NCBI GenBank assembly: GCA_900772695.1
Contig: CAAGRO010000317.1
Location: 1 to 13,372, forward strand
DNA length: 13,372 nucleotides
Direction of reading: 5' to 3'
From: an uncultured Oribacterium sp.
Lineage (GTDB): Bacteria; Bacillota; Clostridia; Lachnospirales; Lachnospiraceae
Positions within the stretch are counted from its first letter, which is position 1. Every line of letters begins with the position of its first letter. Below the pieces are notes generated by a model that did no database searches, had not been told where the DNA came from, and saw only the letters and a program-made list of their open reading frames with translations. The translations under genes and the position numbers were made by a program. Below are positions 1 through 7,456 of this stretch, piece after piece.

Positions 1-795
1 CGCCGCCTTATCGATCTTCATCGGCGTATGCGCCGCGTTCAGCACGATGCAGTGCTCGTTGTAGTACACGTATGGCGAATACTGGAAGCCCCACTCCGCG
101 CCCTGAATCTCGATCGGAATGATACGATGATTCTCACGCGCCGGATAGTCCACACGACCACTGTAGCCCTCGCACTCATGACAGAGCTGGCACTTCGGAT
201 AGCCCGTCTGCTTCGCCTTACCCGCCGCCGCGATGGCCTTCGGATCCTTCTCCGGCTTCGACAGATTGATCGTGATGTCGAGGTCACCGTACTCCGTGTG
301 CGTCTGCCACTTCACATCCTTCTTTACACGATAACGACGGATGTAGTCCGTATCCCGCGAGAAGGTGTAGTACCAGTCGGTCGCCTCCTTCGGACTCTCC
401 TCATAGAGACTCGCAAACCGTGCCTGCACCTCCGACGGACGCGGGGTCAATGCACCCATCAGACGCGTATCGAAGAGATCACGATACACCACCGAGTCCC
501 CGCCCGTGAGCCCATGCTCCACCGCATAATCATCCAGCGCAGCCAGCACATTCTCCAGGTACGTACCATCCGACACCATACCCAGCGCATTCAGCTTCTG
601 ATCCTCACGCGCCTCCGTCTCATCGAAGCCAATGCTGTCGGCCTCCGCGATCACATCCTCCCGCGTCGCCGTCACCTCACTGATCCCAAGCTCCAGCGTC
701 ACCGTATTCAACGCCCAGATGATATCCGCCTCCTCGATCAGCCCCGTCTTTAAAGCGTACGCCACCAGATCCCTTACAGCAATCTGCACATCCAT
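1..795 (-). CDS. galT: Class II UDP-glucose--hexose-1-phosphate uridylyltransferase GalT, N-terminal part (3' end outside window)
   Basis: GalT exchanges UMP between UDP-glucose and galactose-1-phosphate, giving UDP-galactose and glucose-1-phosphate; it is the middle step of the Leloir pathway and is cytoplasmic. The 265 residues visible start MDVQIAVRDLVAYALKTGLI. Features typical of the Firmicutes class II family are the stretch TFSRDTDYIRRY (about 144-155), TGYPKCQLCHECEGYSGR (about 197-214) and YVYYNEHCIVLNAAHTPMKI (about 242-261). The family is about 490-510 residues, so roughly half is present; the frame is open to the window edge. The start at 795 is supported by AAGGAGA about 7 nt upstream on the minus strand. 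It is the last visible gene of a galK-galE-galT operon, separated from galE by a 217-nt gap that holds a very long hairpin. Identification is by recognised family motifs, not by a search. Confidence 0.93.
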   Translation of the reverse strand, partial: MDVQIAVRDLVAYALKTGLIEEADIIWALNTVTLELGISEVTATREDVIAEADSIGFDETEAREDQKLNALGMVSDGTYLENVLAALDDYAVEHGLTGGDSVVYRDLFDTRLMGALTPRPSEVQARFASLYEESPKEATDWYYTFSRDTDYIRRYRVKKDVKWQTHTEYGDLDITINLSKPEKDPKAIAAAGKAKQTGYPKCQLCHECEGYSGRVDYPARENHRIIPIEIQGAEWGFQYSPYVYYNEHCIVLNAAHTPMKIDKAA

Positions 796-833
796 ACTTT
801 ATCTCCTTACATAAATCATTTCATAACGTAAAC

Positions 834-1006
834 AGGCTATTGCCGAAAGCCGGTATCGGGCAGTCTTGCGCATTCAAAGAACAGGTTCTGAAGGGATGTA
901 CACGATGGGCGGACAGGTGCTTTCCCTGTCCGATCCATGTGCACATCCCGAGGGTTCTGTCCTTTGAACTAAGTGGGACGCCCGGTACCGGTTTCGGCAA
1001 TAGCCT
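834..1006. repeat. 173-bp imperfect inverted repeat / long rod-like hairpin in the galE-galT gap
   Basis: The gap between galE and galT folds almost end to end on itself. Outer arms 834-861 and 980-1006 form 27 pairs with one bulged base (849) and one G-T wobble (856/985). Next come arms 873-884/957-968, then 893-903/939-949, then 905-908/935-938, and an apical stem GGACAGG (911-917) with CCTGTCC (925-931) around a 7-nt loop. The main internal loops are 862-872/969-979 and 885-892/950-956. Two A/C mismatches on the plus strand become G-U pairs in minus-strand RNA, while one wobble is lost, so the co-transcribed strand folds slightly better. The hairpin begins 6 nt after the galE stop and ends 38 nt before the galT start. 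No U-run follows it, so it does not look like an ordinary intrinsic terminator. It could be a structured RNA, an mRNA processing or stability element, or a dispersed palindromic repeat. Confidence 0.85.
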
Positions 1007-1012
1007 CAATAA

Positions 1013-2029
1013 TTAGGAATTGTATCCGTTCGGATTCTTCTGCTGCCAGTTCCAGGAATCGCGGCACATATCCTCGAGATCATACTCCGCGGTCCAGCCG
1101 AGCTCCTTCTCAGCCTTCGCCGGGCTCGAGTAGCAGGTCGCGATGTCACCCGGACGACGCTCCCGAATCACATACGGAAGCTCCTTCCCGCAGGCCTTCT
1201 CAAACGCATGGATGACATCCAGTACCGAATAGCCGTGGCCGGTGCCCAGGTTGCATACGAACACGCCATCCTTCTTCGCGAAACGCTCGATGGCCTTTAC
1301 ATGACCACGTGCGAGATCCACGACATGGATGTAATCACGCACGCCCGTGCCATCCGGTGTATCATAGTCATTACCGAACACATTGATCTCCGGCAGCTTG
1401 CCGATCGCAACCTGTGCCACGTACGGAAGCAGGTTGTTCGGGATACCCTTCGGGTCCTCGCCGATGAGACCGGACTTGTGCGCACCGATCGGGTTGAAGT
1501 AACGAAGCAGGATGACATTCCACTCCGGATCTGCCGTGTGAATATCCGTCAGGATCTGCTCCTGCATCCACTTGGTCCAGCCATACGGGTTCGTGCAGGT
1601 ACCCTTCGGGCAGTTCTCGGTGATCGGAATCTCCGCCGGATCGCCGTATACGGTTGCAGAGCTCGAGAAAATGATGTTCTTGCAGCCATGCGCACACATC
1701 TCGTCGGTCAGATTCAGCGTGGAACCGATGTTCGTGCGGTAATACTCGATCGGCTTGTGCACGGACTCACCGACCGCCTTGAGACCTGCGAAGTGAATGA
1801 CCGCATCGATCTTGTTCTCATCGAACACACGCTTCACCGCCGCACGGTCCATCATATCATCCGGATAGAACTTCACCTTCTTCCCGCTGATCTCCTCGAT
1901 CCGGTCCACGGCCTTCTGATTCGAATTATAGAGGTTATCGATGATCACCACATCATAGCCTGCGTTCAGAAGCTCCACACATGTGTGACTTCCGATATAT
2001 CCAGCACCACCTGTTACAAGAATAGTCAT
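1013..2029 (-). CDS. galE: UDP-glucose 4-epimerase GalE
   Basis: GalE interconverts UDP-galactose and UDP-glucose with tightly bound NAD, regenerating UDP-glucose for GalT; it is cytoplasmic. The 338-residue product has the full family length. It opens with the Rossmann NAD site TGGAGYIGSH (residues 6-15), has the catalytic Ser region SSSATVYG (122-129), and the short-chain dehydrogenase pair Tyr149 and Lys153 in NPYGWTK. The start at 2029 has GAGGAGG a few nt upstream. It lies between galK and galT on the same strand. The 256-nt gap to galK is long for an operon and contains two inverted repeats but no clear terminator. Function is certain at family level; activity on UDP-GlcNAc as well cannot be judged here. 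Confidence 0.97.
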   Translation of the reverse strand: MTILVTGGAGYIGSHTCVELLNAGYDVVIIDNLYNSNQKAVDRIEEISGKKVKFYPDDMMDRAAVKRVFDENKIDAVIHFAGLKAVGESVHKPIEYYRTNIGSTLNLTDEMCAHGCKNIIFSSSATVYGDPAEIPITENCPKGTCTNPYGWTKWMQEQILTDIHTADPEWNVILLRYFNPIGAHKSGLIGEDPKGIPNNLLPYVAQVAIGKLPEINVFGNDYDTPDGTGVRDYIHVVDLARGHVKAIERFAKKDGVFVCNLGTGHGYSVLDVIHAFEKACGKELPYVIRERRPGDIATCYSSPAKAEKELGWTAEYDLEDMCRDSWNWQQKNPNGYNS

Positions 2030-2154
2030 AATTTTCCTCCTCTTGATGCGGCCGAGGTCGCAAAACTCATATCTTCAGCGCGGCCAATGCCTCCGACCCC
2101 GCCATCCTCATGACGCCTGTCTGCATTGGCCTCGTATAGTTTATCACGTTCCAT
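2026..2154 (-). CDS. Possible 42-residue leader ORF overlapping the galE start
   Basis: An ATG at 2154-2152 opens a 42-codon frame beginning MERDKLYEANADRRHEDGG. Its TGA overlaps the galE start codon as ATGA, and the galE ribosome binding site lies within its last codons, an arrangement that would allow translational coupling. Against it: only GGGG, with no spacing, stands in front of the ATG, the composition is not protein-like in any recognisable way, and the frame contains an inverted repeat (2082-2131). An in-frame GTG slightly upstream is an alternative start. I recognise no family. It may be a chance frame. Confidence 0.18.
   Translation of the reverse strand: MERDKLYEANADRRHEDGGVGGIGRAEDMSFATSAASRGGKL
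2082..2131. repeat. Inverted repeat upstream of galE
   Basis: GGCCAATGC (2082-2090) and GCATTGGCC (2123-2131) are perfect 9-bp inverted arms around a 32-nt spacer, just upstream of galE. In mRNA it would form a hairpin about 50 nt before the galE ribosome binding site. There is no U-run after it. It could be a stability or processing element, or an operator. Confidence 0.5.
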
Positions 2155-2225
2155 CCCCGCACGCGTCGGCACACGAGAATTTTACATTTCTGTGCTCTCC
2201 GGTCTCACGTACACAGGGAGCGGAA

Positions 2226-2261
2226 GGTCAGAGCTCCGATTCAGACGACCTAACTCTGACC
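2226..2261. repeat. Inverted repeat shortly after the galK stop, with a competing shorter pairing
   Basis: GGTCAGAG (2226-2233) pairs with CTCTGACC (2254-2261) over a 20-nt loop. A shorter pairing, AGGTC (2225-2229) with GACCT (2247-2251), would use some of the same bases. It lies 25 nt downstream of the galK stop on the minus strand and is followed by C-rich sequence instead of a U-run, so it is a weak terminator candidate at best. It may limit read-through or set a processing point between galK and galE. Confidence 0.45.
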
Positions 2262-2285
2262 GGGCGTTTTCACGGCAGATGTCGC

Positions 2286-3464
2286 TCAGATTTCGGAAGG
2301 GCCATCGCCGATGCTGACCACGTAGAAGGTGCAGTCGTAGCCGATGCGCTTCTTATACGCCTCGCCGACCTGCTTCTCGAAGGCCTCGATGGCGTCGTCC
2401 TTCACGATGGAAACGGTGCAGCCGCCGAAGCCGCCGCCGGTCATACGGGAGCCGATGACACCCGGCACCTTCCATGCTTCCTCGACGAGGACATCGAGCT
2501 CCTCGCAGCTGACCTCGAAGTCGTCGCGGAGAGAGACATGGGATGCGTTCATGAGCTTTCCGAACGCCTCGATGTTGCCGGCCTTGAGATCCGCCACCGC
2601 CTCGATGGCGCGGTTGTTCTCGTAAACCGCATGCATCGCACGCTTCTGAACGATCGGATCCGTGAGGGCGGCCTTATGTGCCTCGAAGTCAGCATTGGAC
2701 AGATCACCGAGTGTCTGAATGCCGCACTCCTTCGCGAGGATCTCGCGCGCCTCCTCGCACTCACGACGACGATCGTTGTATGCGGAACCGACCAGCTTAT
2801 GCTTCTTATTGGTGTTCGTCACGACGAGCTTCATGCCGTCGAGCACGACCGGTGCGTACTCGTAGTTCAGCGTCGCGCAGTCGAGGAAGATGGCATTGTC
2901 CTTCTTGCCCATCGCACTCGCGAACTGATCCATGATACCGCAGTTCATGCCCGCGTAGTTGTTCTCCGCATCCTGACCGATCAGCGCGAGGTCCACGTTC
3001 GTGACATCGCGGAAGCCGAAAAGATCGCGGATGATGAAGCCGGTCAGTACCTCGAGGGAGGCACTGGAGCTGAGGCCCGAGCCGTTCGGGATGTTGCCGT
3101 TGATGACGATGTCGAGACCGCTCTCGAGCTGATGACCACGCTTCTCGAACGCCCACATCACACCCATCGGGTAGGTGATCCAGCGCTCCTCCTTCAGCGG
3201 CCTGAACTCGTCGAGGGACGTCTCGATGACACCGTTGCTGCTCAGATTCACGCTGTAGAAACGAAGCTTCCGGTCCGCACGACGACGGGCCGCCGCGTAG
3301 GTACCGATGGTCAGTGCACACGGGAAAACGTGACCACCATTGTAGTCCGTATGCTCACCGATCAGGTTCACACGTCCCGGCGCGAAATAACACTTCACTC
3401 CATTCGTATCGCCAAACTTCTCCTCGAATGCCTTCAGCGCACTCTCCTTGTACGAAAGATCCAT
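2286..3464 (-). CDS. galK: Galactokinase GalK
   Basis: GalK phosphorylates alpha-D-galactose with ATP to galactose-1-phosphate, the committing step of the Leloir pathway, in the cytoplasm. The 392-residue product carries all GHMP-kinase motifs: the galactokinase signature GRVNLIGEHTDYNGG (residues 30-44), the ATP loop PNGSGLSSSAS (126-136), the catalytic Asp in GIMDQF (Asp179) and motif III TGGGFGGC (342-349). The frame is open upstream to 3593, but the start at 3464 is chosen because AAGGAGG stands 6 nt before it and the family N-terminus begins here. It is the first gene of the galK-galE-galT operon, with its own predicted promoter at 3605-3633 and a leader of about 134 nt. Confidence 0.97.
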   Translation of the reverse strand: MDLSYKESALKAFEEKFGDTNGVKCYFAPGRVNLIGEHTDYNGGHVFPCALTIGTYAAARRRADRKLRFYSVNLSSNGVIETSLDEFRPLKEERWITYPMGVMWAFEKRGHQLESGLDIVINGNIPNGSGLSSSASLEVLTGFIIRDLFGFRDVTNVDLALIGQDAENNYAGMNCGIMDQFASAMGKKDNAIFLDCATLNYEYAPVVLDGMKLVVTNTNKKHKLVGSAYNDRRRECEEAREILAKECGIQTLGDLSNADFEAHKAALTDPIVQKRAMHAVYENNRAIEAVADLKAGNIEAFGKLMNASHVSLRDDFEVSCEELDVLVEEAWKVPGVIGSRMTGGGFGGCTVSIVKDDAIEAFEKQVGEAYKKRIGYDCTFYVVSIGDGPSEI

Positions 3465-3567
3465 CTTTTCCTCCTTGGCCACCGCGGTCGTCCATGGTGC
3501 CCGCTCCCGAAAAGCGCCGAAATCCCACAAAACATGGGCATTCAGCACAAGAACCGACACGATATCT

Positions 3568-3579
3568 CCACTCGCGTGG
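3568..3579. repeat. Small hairpin in the galK leader
   Basis: In the minus-strand galK leader, CCAC and GTGG enclose GCGA, a GNRA-type tetraloop. The stem is only 4 bp, so its significance is uncertain. It lies about 20 nt after the predicted transcription start. Confidence 0.3.
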
Positions 3580-3604
3580 TAAAATTTTAACACATACAGC
3601 TAAA

Positions 3605-3633
3605 ATTATAGAAAAGAGGTTCTTTGCCGTCAA
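3605..3633 (-). promoter_or_regulatory. galK operon promoter
   Basis: On the minus strand TTGACG (-35, 3633-3628) and a perfect TATAAT (-10, 3610-3605) are separated by exactly 17 nt. This is the best sigma-A-type promoter in the window. The predicted start falls near 3598, on the hexamer TGTATG (3598-3593), which also lies close to other predicted starts in this locus. The -35 box lies in the loop of the terminator hairpin at 3611-3651 and the 17-nt spacer contains one arm of that hairpin. Confidence 0.72.
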
Positions 3634-3651
3634 TGCGAAAAACCTCTTTTC
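3611..3651 (-). terminator. Terminator of the DUF5107-TPR gene, overlapping the galK promoter
   Basis: GAAAAGAGGTT (3611-3621) and AACCTCTTTTC (3641-3651) are perfect 11-bp inverted arms, extended by five further pairs after one mismatch, with a loop at 3628-3634. On the minus strand the GAGGTT/AACCTC core is followed by TTTTCTATAATTTT, which suits an intrinsic terminator 56 nt after the upstream gene's stop. The same arms straddle the galK -35 box, so an operator role is also possible. Confidence 0.65.
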
Positions 3652-3706
3652 AATCTGTAAAATTCTTATATCTTGCAGCCGCAGCAAGGGGGCCCCCACG
3701 CCAGTG

Positions 3707-6700
3707 TCACTTCTCTTCTGCCATCTTCCGGTAGCGGATCGCGTTCCAGTGGGTCGGCTCGAGGGCGATGGCCTGTGCGAACTCTTCCGATGCGCGCTTC
3801 CGGTCACCATAGCCGAGGCTTCCGAGACCGATCAGGTAGTGGCAGTGTGCCTGATTCCGACGGTTCCAGTCCTCCTCGAAGATCTGGAAATCCGGAAGGG
3901 ATACGGCGAAGTACTCGATCTTCACCTCGTCCTTCATATGCCGCTCACCATAGTCGATGAGCTTGTTGAAGTGTGACTTGCCCGGCACCTCTTCACCCAG
4001 CTTCAGCAGCGCGAGTCCTTCAAAAAGAATCATATCCGCCGGCTGATCGTTATAGTACATCATACCCGCCGGCTGATCCGTACCGATGGTCGCGGTCGTG
4101 AAGTACGCCTTCGCGGCTGCCTCATCACCGAGCGCCTCCGCGCAGAGTCCGAGGTAATAGTTTACATGGTTATCCTTCGTGCCCTCGAGCTTGCCCTCGC
4201 CGAGGTTCTCCGGATAGTTCCGTGTCCGAAGGAGAAGCTCCTGCGCGGCTGCCCAGTGCTGCTGCTTCATCTCCCCGAGTGCGAGGCCGATCAGCGCGTA
4301 GGTATACTGCGTCGTGATCTTACCTTCGCCGCCCTCCCACGCATGGAAGCGGTTCGCCATGATAAAATCAAGGGCCTCCTGGAACTTTCCGCTGAGATTC
4401 AGCAGTGTCGCATACTCGACCATCAGGTCATCCCGTTGTGTAAATACCGAAACATTGGCCTCATAATGCTGAAGTCGTACCGCAGTCGGTGTATCGAGCT
4501 TCTTCTCGAGCTGATCATGCTCGAGGAAGATGCGCGGGTCCGTCGGGTTCAATGCATACGCACGATCCATCGCCATCTTTGCCTTCACCGGGTCGTCCTG
4601 CTTGTTGTAATACGCCAGCGAGAGGTTACGCCATACCGTTGCAAGATCCGGGCTGAGCTCTGCCGCCCGCTCCCAGTCGGCGATGGCCTCCTCGTAGATC
4701 ATCTTGTCATAGTACAGGTTTCCAAGGTAGTAGTATGCATGACTGTCTGACGGATTCAGTGCGATGGCCTTCTCAAGCACCAGGATATCCTCGAGCTTAT
4801 TCGGGAACACATAGTCAGTGGACGCTGCTGCCGCCTTTTCGAAGCCTGCCTTCGCCGCCGCTTCGTCGCCGGTCAGCGCATGTGCATAGCCTGCATAGTA
4901 GTCGAGCATCGCCCAGTCTTCGTCGCAGAGCCGGAGGGCGGCCAATGCTTCCTCACAGGCACCGAACTCGAGGTAGTCGCGGGCGATCGTCAGATAATTC
5001 TCGTGGAAGTCGCGGGTCAGTGTCTTCACCGTCGCGATCGCACTCTCAGCATCGTGGACCTCGATCTTCTCTATGCCGGCATCTACGGAAGCCGCTGCAC
5101 AGGCCATGGAGCGAAGTGCCTTCCGTACTTCCTCTACGCTCATGCCCTTCATCAGCGGGTGGAGGAAATCTCCAGATGCATCTTCGGCCTCCTTCAGCAG
5201 CGTAGCAAGTTCCAGCCGCGAAACGTAGTCAAACGGATCCACCTTCAGGTTCTCCGGGATACTGCCGAGTGCCTCAGCGATCCGACCGAGTTTCCGAAGG
5301 ATGCAGGTCCGTAAGCCACGGGCCTTCACGTTATGCGCATTCTTCACGAGCGCCTTCTCGATGAGCTCGAGTGCACTCTCGAAGTTTTCGCGCCGTGTTT
5401 CAATCGCCGCCAGATAGTAGAAGCTGCTCTCCTGCTGTTCGCTGGTCCAGCTGGCCTTGAAGAAGGCGTCGAAGGCCTCGTCCTCGCGGCCCTGATACAG
5501 TAGCGTGAGACCTAGCTGGTAATATGGCTCCGAATTATACGGGTTCGGGTTCTTCCAGGTCGCACGCTTGATCGCGGTACGGAAGTACGTCTCCGCCTCC
5601 TTAAACTGACCACGCCGCAGCAGCAGTGTACCGTAGGCCGTGTTGAGGCGAATGTCGCCGGCGTCACGCTTTAAGCCTTCCAGATAGTATGGATCCGGAC
5701 GGTAGGTCGCATGACGGTACTGCTCGATATGAAGCCCCGTGAGGTAAAGCTCCTCGGTGGTCATGATTTCGGACGGATCCTTCGCCGCCTCCGCCGGCTT
5801 CGGCAGATCCGGAATTTCCTTTTTCAGTGGTGTGTAACGGATCAGCTCCCGTCCCTCGGCCAGCACCGCGAAACAGAGCTTCGTTTCATCCTCGACCTGC
5901 AGCTTCAGTGTCTTCTCGTAGACATTGACCGGGCTCAAGTGAGCGAACTCATCGAGCAGGACGGTGTCGCCCTCCGTGAGACGGAATTCTGCATTCGGAT
6001 ACTCCGCGGTACCATAGGCGATGAGGTGGATGCCCTCGTCGGTGCACTCCAGGTTGATGGCCGCTTCCTTCGATGCGTTCTTGATGTAACCGACGCCCTT
6101 ATATGGCATGAAGTACTGCGTGAAGGTCTTCTCCTCCATCGGCTTGAGCCAGGTGAAATCCGGCTGGTTATCGGTATACACACCGCACATCAGCTCGATG
6201 TACGGGCCGTCACTGTCGGTGAGGTTCCGATCCCAGGCCTTTCCGAAATCGCCACAGCCCCAGGTCCACTGCTTCTTTCCAGGCGAAACGTGATGGTCTG
6301 CGATATGCAGGAGGCCAGCTCCGACCTGATAATCATAGCCGCCGACGAAATTGAAATCGGATTTCTCCGCCATGTACGAGGTCGGCACCGGGATGTTCTT
6401 ATAGCGGGAAATGTCGACGCCCTCACTGTAATCATGCTTATAGTAGACACCGGTCGCGATCGGGAAGCGGGAAACGTCGCGCTTTCCATGATCCATCACG
6501 GCATGCACATCCGGCGGGAAGATCGACTGCGTGTGGTCATTGACCGGAACGGCCGGATTCGCCCACCAGAGGAAGGTCTGCGGCTCGGAGGTCCGGTTGT
6601 AAAGCTGGCCCTTGATCTCGATGTAGGCCTTGCCCGGATAGAGGGTGAAGCTCGCCTCCCCGCGGGTACCGTACATCTGATCGGTGTCGGAGATCCGGCA

Positions 6701-7132
6701 GGTCTTCGAACCATCCGGGTTCTCGATCAGCATGTAGTCCACCGGACTGAAGGTCGTCGGACGGTGATGCTGCGGCCAGTTGAACTCGATACCGCCGCTG
6801 ATCCACGGTCCGCAGAGGCCGACGAGGGCCGGCTTGATCACATGATTGTAGTAGACGAAATCGTAGTCGTTCGTCTTATCGTAGGCACGCTGGATCCGAC
6901 CGCCGAGCTCCGGCAGGATCATCACCTTCAGATACTCATTCTCGAGCCAGACCGCATGATACGGCTGATCCTTCTTTTCATCATATATTTTTTCGATCGT
7001 CGGGTACGGATAGATGCGTCCGGAGCTTCCCTGGTAGACACGCTTCTCCAGGAACATCGGATTCTTATCCGGCTGGCCGACCCCATAGGTCGGGATCATC
7101 TCGACGGCTTCCCAAATCTTTACTTCTGACAT
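3707..7132 (-). CDS. DUF5107 (mutarotase-like) domain protein with C-terminal TPR-like repeats
   Basis: The 1141-residue product has no signal peptide or membrane segment, so it is probably cytoplasmic. Residues about 55-350 resemble DUF5107, a beta-sandwich related to galactose mutarotase: VWLENEYLKVMILPELGGRI (61-80), GIEFNWPQHHRPT (114-126), TFLWWANPAVPVND (186-199) and YIELMCGVYTDNQPDF (311-326). Residues about 350-430 look like further beta strands. From about 480 to the C-terminus lie helical TPR-like repeats, clearest at 490-620 and 797-865 (for example SHAYYYLGNLYYDKMIYEEA, 797-816). The start at 7132 has AGGAGG 5 nt upstream. It stands alone between divergent araC and the galK terminator. 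Candidate active-site residues by position in this fold are Glu115, His122, His123 and Glu313, but this is inference. It may be a galactoside-processing enzyme, a sugar-binding scaffold or a sensor; the reaction is unknown to me. Confidence 0.85.
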   Translation of the reverse strand: MSEVKIWEAVEMIPTYGVGQPDKNPMFLEKRVYQGSSGRIYPYPTIEKIYDEKKDQPYHAVWLENEYLKVMILPELGGRIQRAYDKTNDYDFVYYNHVIKPALVGLCGPWISGGIEFNWPQHHRPTTFSPVDYMLIENPDGSKTCRISDTDQMYGTRGEASFTLYPGKAYIEIKGQLYNRTSEPQTFLWWANPAVPVNDHTQSIFPPDVHAVMDHGKRDVSRFPIATGVYYKHDYSEGVDISRYKNIPVPTSYMAEKSDFNFVGGYDYQVGAGLLHIADHHVSPGKKQWTWGCGDFGKAWDRNLTDSDGPYIELMCGVYTDNQPDFTWLKPMEEKTFTQYFMPYKGVGYIKNASKEAAINLECTDEGIHLIAYGTAEYPNAEFRLTEGDTVLLDEFAHLSPVNVYEKTLKLQVEDETKLCFAVLAEGRELIRYTPLKKEIPDLPKPAEAAKDPSEIMTTEELYLTGLHIEQYRHATYRPDPYYLEGLKRDAGDIRLNTAYGTLLLRRGQFKEAETYFRTAIKRATWKNPNPYNSEPYYQLGLTLLYQGREDEAFDAFFKASWTSEQQESSFYYLAAIETRRENFESALELIEKALVKNAHNVKARGLRTCILRKLGRIAEALGSIPENLKVDPFDYVSRLELATLLKEAEDASGDFLHPLMKGMSVEEVRKALRSMACAAASVDAGIEKIEVHDAESAIATVKTLTRDFHENYLTIARDYLEFGACEEALAALRLCDEDWAMLDYYAGYAHALTGDEAAAKAGFEKAAAASTDYVFPNKLEDILVLEKAIALNPSDSHAYYYLGNLYYDKMIYEEAIADWERAAELSPDLATVWRNLSLAYYNKQDDPVKAKMAMDRAYALNPTDPRIFLEHDQLEKKLDTPTAVRLQHYEANVSVFTQRDDLMVEYATLLNLSGKFQEALDFIMANRFHAWEGGEGKITTQYTYALIGLALGEMKQQHWAAAQELLLRTRNYPENLGEGKLEGTKDNHVNYYLGLCAEALGDEAAAKAYFTTATIGTDQPAGMMYYNDQPADMILFEGLALLKLGEEVPGKSHFNKLIDYGERHMKDEVKIEYFAVSLPDFQIFEEDWNRRNQAHCHYLIGLGSLGYGDRKRASEEFAQAIALEPTHWNAIRYRKMAEEK

Positions 7133-7154
7133 TTCTGCCTCCTGATTCCTTCTG

Positions 7155-7183
7155 GCAGGTTTCTGCGCGATCGCTGTACCTGC
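7155..7183. repeat. Hairpin upstream of the DUF5107 gene's ribosome binding site
   Basis: GCAGGT (7155-7160) pairs with ACCTGC (7178-7183), and an inner GCG/CGC stem (7165-7167/7172-7174) closes a 4-nt loop. The structure ends 11 nt before the AGGAGG at 7143-7138 on the minus strand, so it could influence translation or mRNA stability. Confidence 0.4.
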
Positions 7184-7307
7184 GTTCTCATCCTGTCTGT
7201 TTCTTTATCTATGGATGTATAGAACTGTATGTATGCGCTGTCGCATCCCATACGATATGATCCATGAAACGCCACTGGTTGAACGCCCGGAATCTCCGGC
7301 AGCAGCA

Positions 7308-7335
7308 TTTACATTTTTCATTTCTTGCCTATAAT
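7308..7335 (+). promoter_or_regulatory. Predicted araC promoter
   Basis: TTTACA (7308-7313) and a perfect TATAAT (7330-7335) are 16 nt apart on the plus strand. Six nt after the -10 comes TGTTATG (7342-7348), close to the TGTATG found at the other predicted starts. The leader to the chosen araC start would be about 150 nt. Confidence 0.55.
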
Positions 7336-7357
7336 ATATAGTGTTATGACGTGTAAA
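7331..7357 (-). promoter_or_regulatory. Weak candidate promoter for the DUF5107 gene
   Basis: On the minus strand TTTACA (7357-7352) is followed after 15 nt by TATTAT (7336-7331). The spacing is short, so this is tentative. Its -10 overlaps the plus-strand araC -10, which would make the two promoters mutually exclusive. Confidence 0.3.
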
Positions 7358-7456
7358 TCATTCGAGTGGCTTGCCGTTTCATTTTAAAATCTTGCCTTCT
7401 GCACATCGCTGCTTCCGTCACCCGGTTTCACCGTCGGAAGGCTCCCGTCGACAGCG

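Noticed and set aside
834..1006. Intrinsic terminator between galE and galT
   Set aside because: The stem is far longer than normal and no U-run follows on the minus strand; galT has no clear promoter of its own, so termination here would leave it unexpressed.
834..1006. Complete insertion element with target-site duplication
   Set aside because: No transposase frame and no convincing short direct repeat at the element's edges.
821..1009. 62-codon minus-strand frame in the galE-galT gap
   Set aside because: It almost exactly covers the long hairpin; the structure explains the sequence better than coding does, and no ribosome binding site is seen.
1208..2113. 301-codon plus-strand open frame opposite galE
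   Set aside because: Antisense shadow of a well-supported epimerase gene; no ribosome binding site or motif.
2043..3590. 515-codon plus-strand open frame opposite galK
   Set aside because: It lies antisense to a clear galactokinase, has no recognisable domain or ribosome binding site, and is explained by codon bias in a G+C-rich gene.
5711..7129. 472-codon plus-strand open frame opposite the DUF5107 domain
   Set aside because: Antisense shadow: low-complexity, Arg/Asp/Val/Leu-rich translation with no family resemblance.
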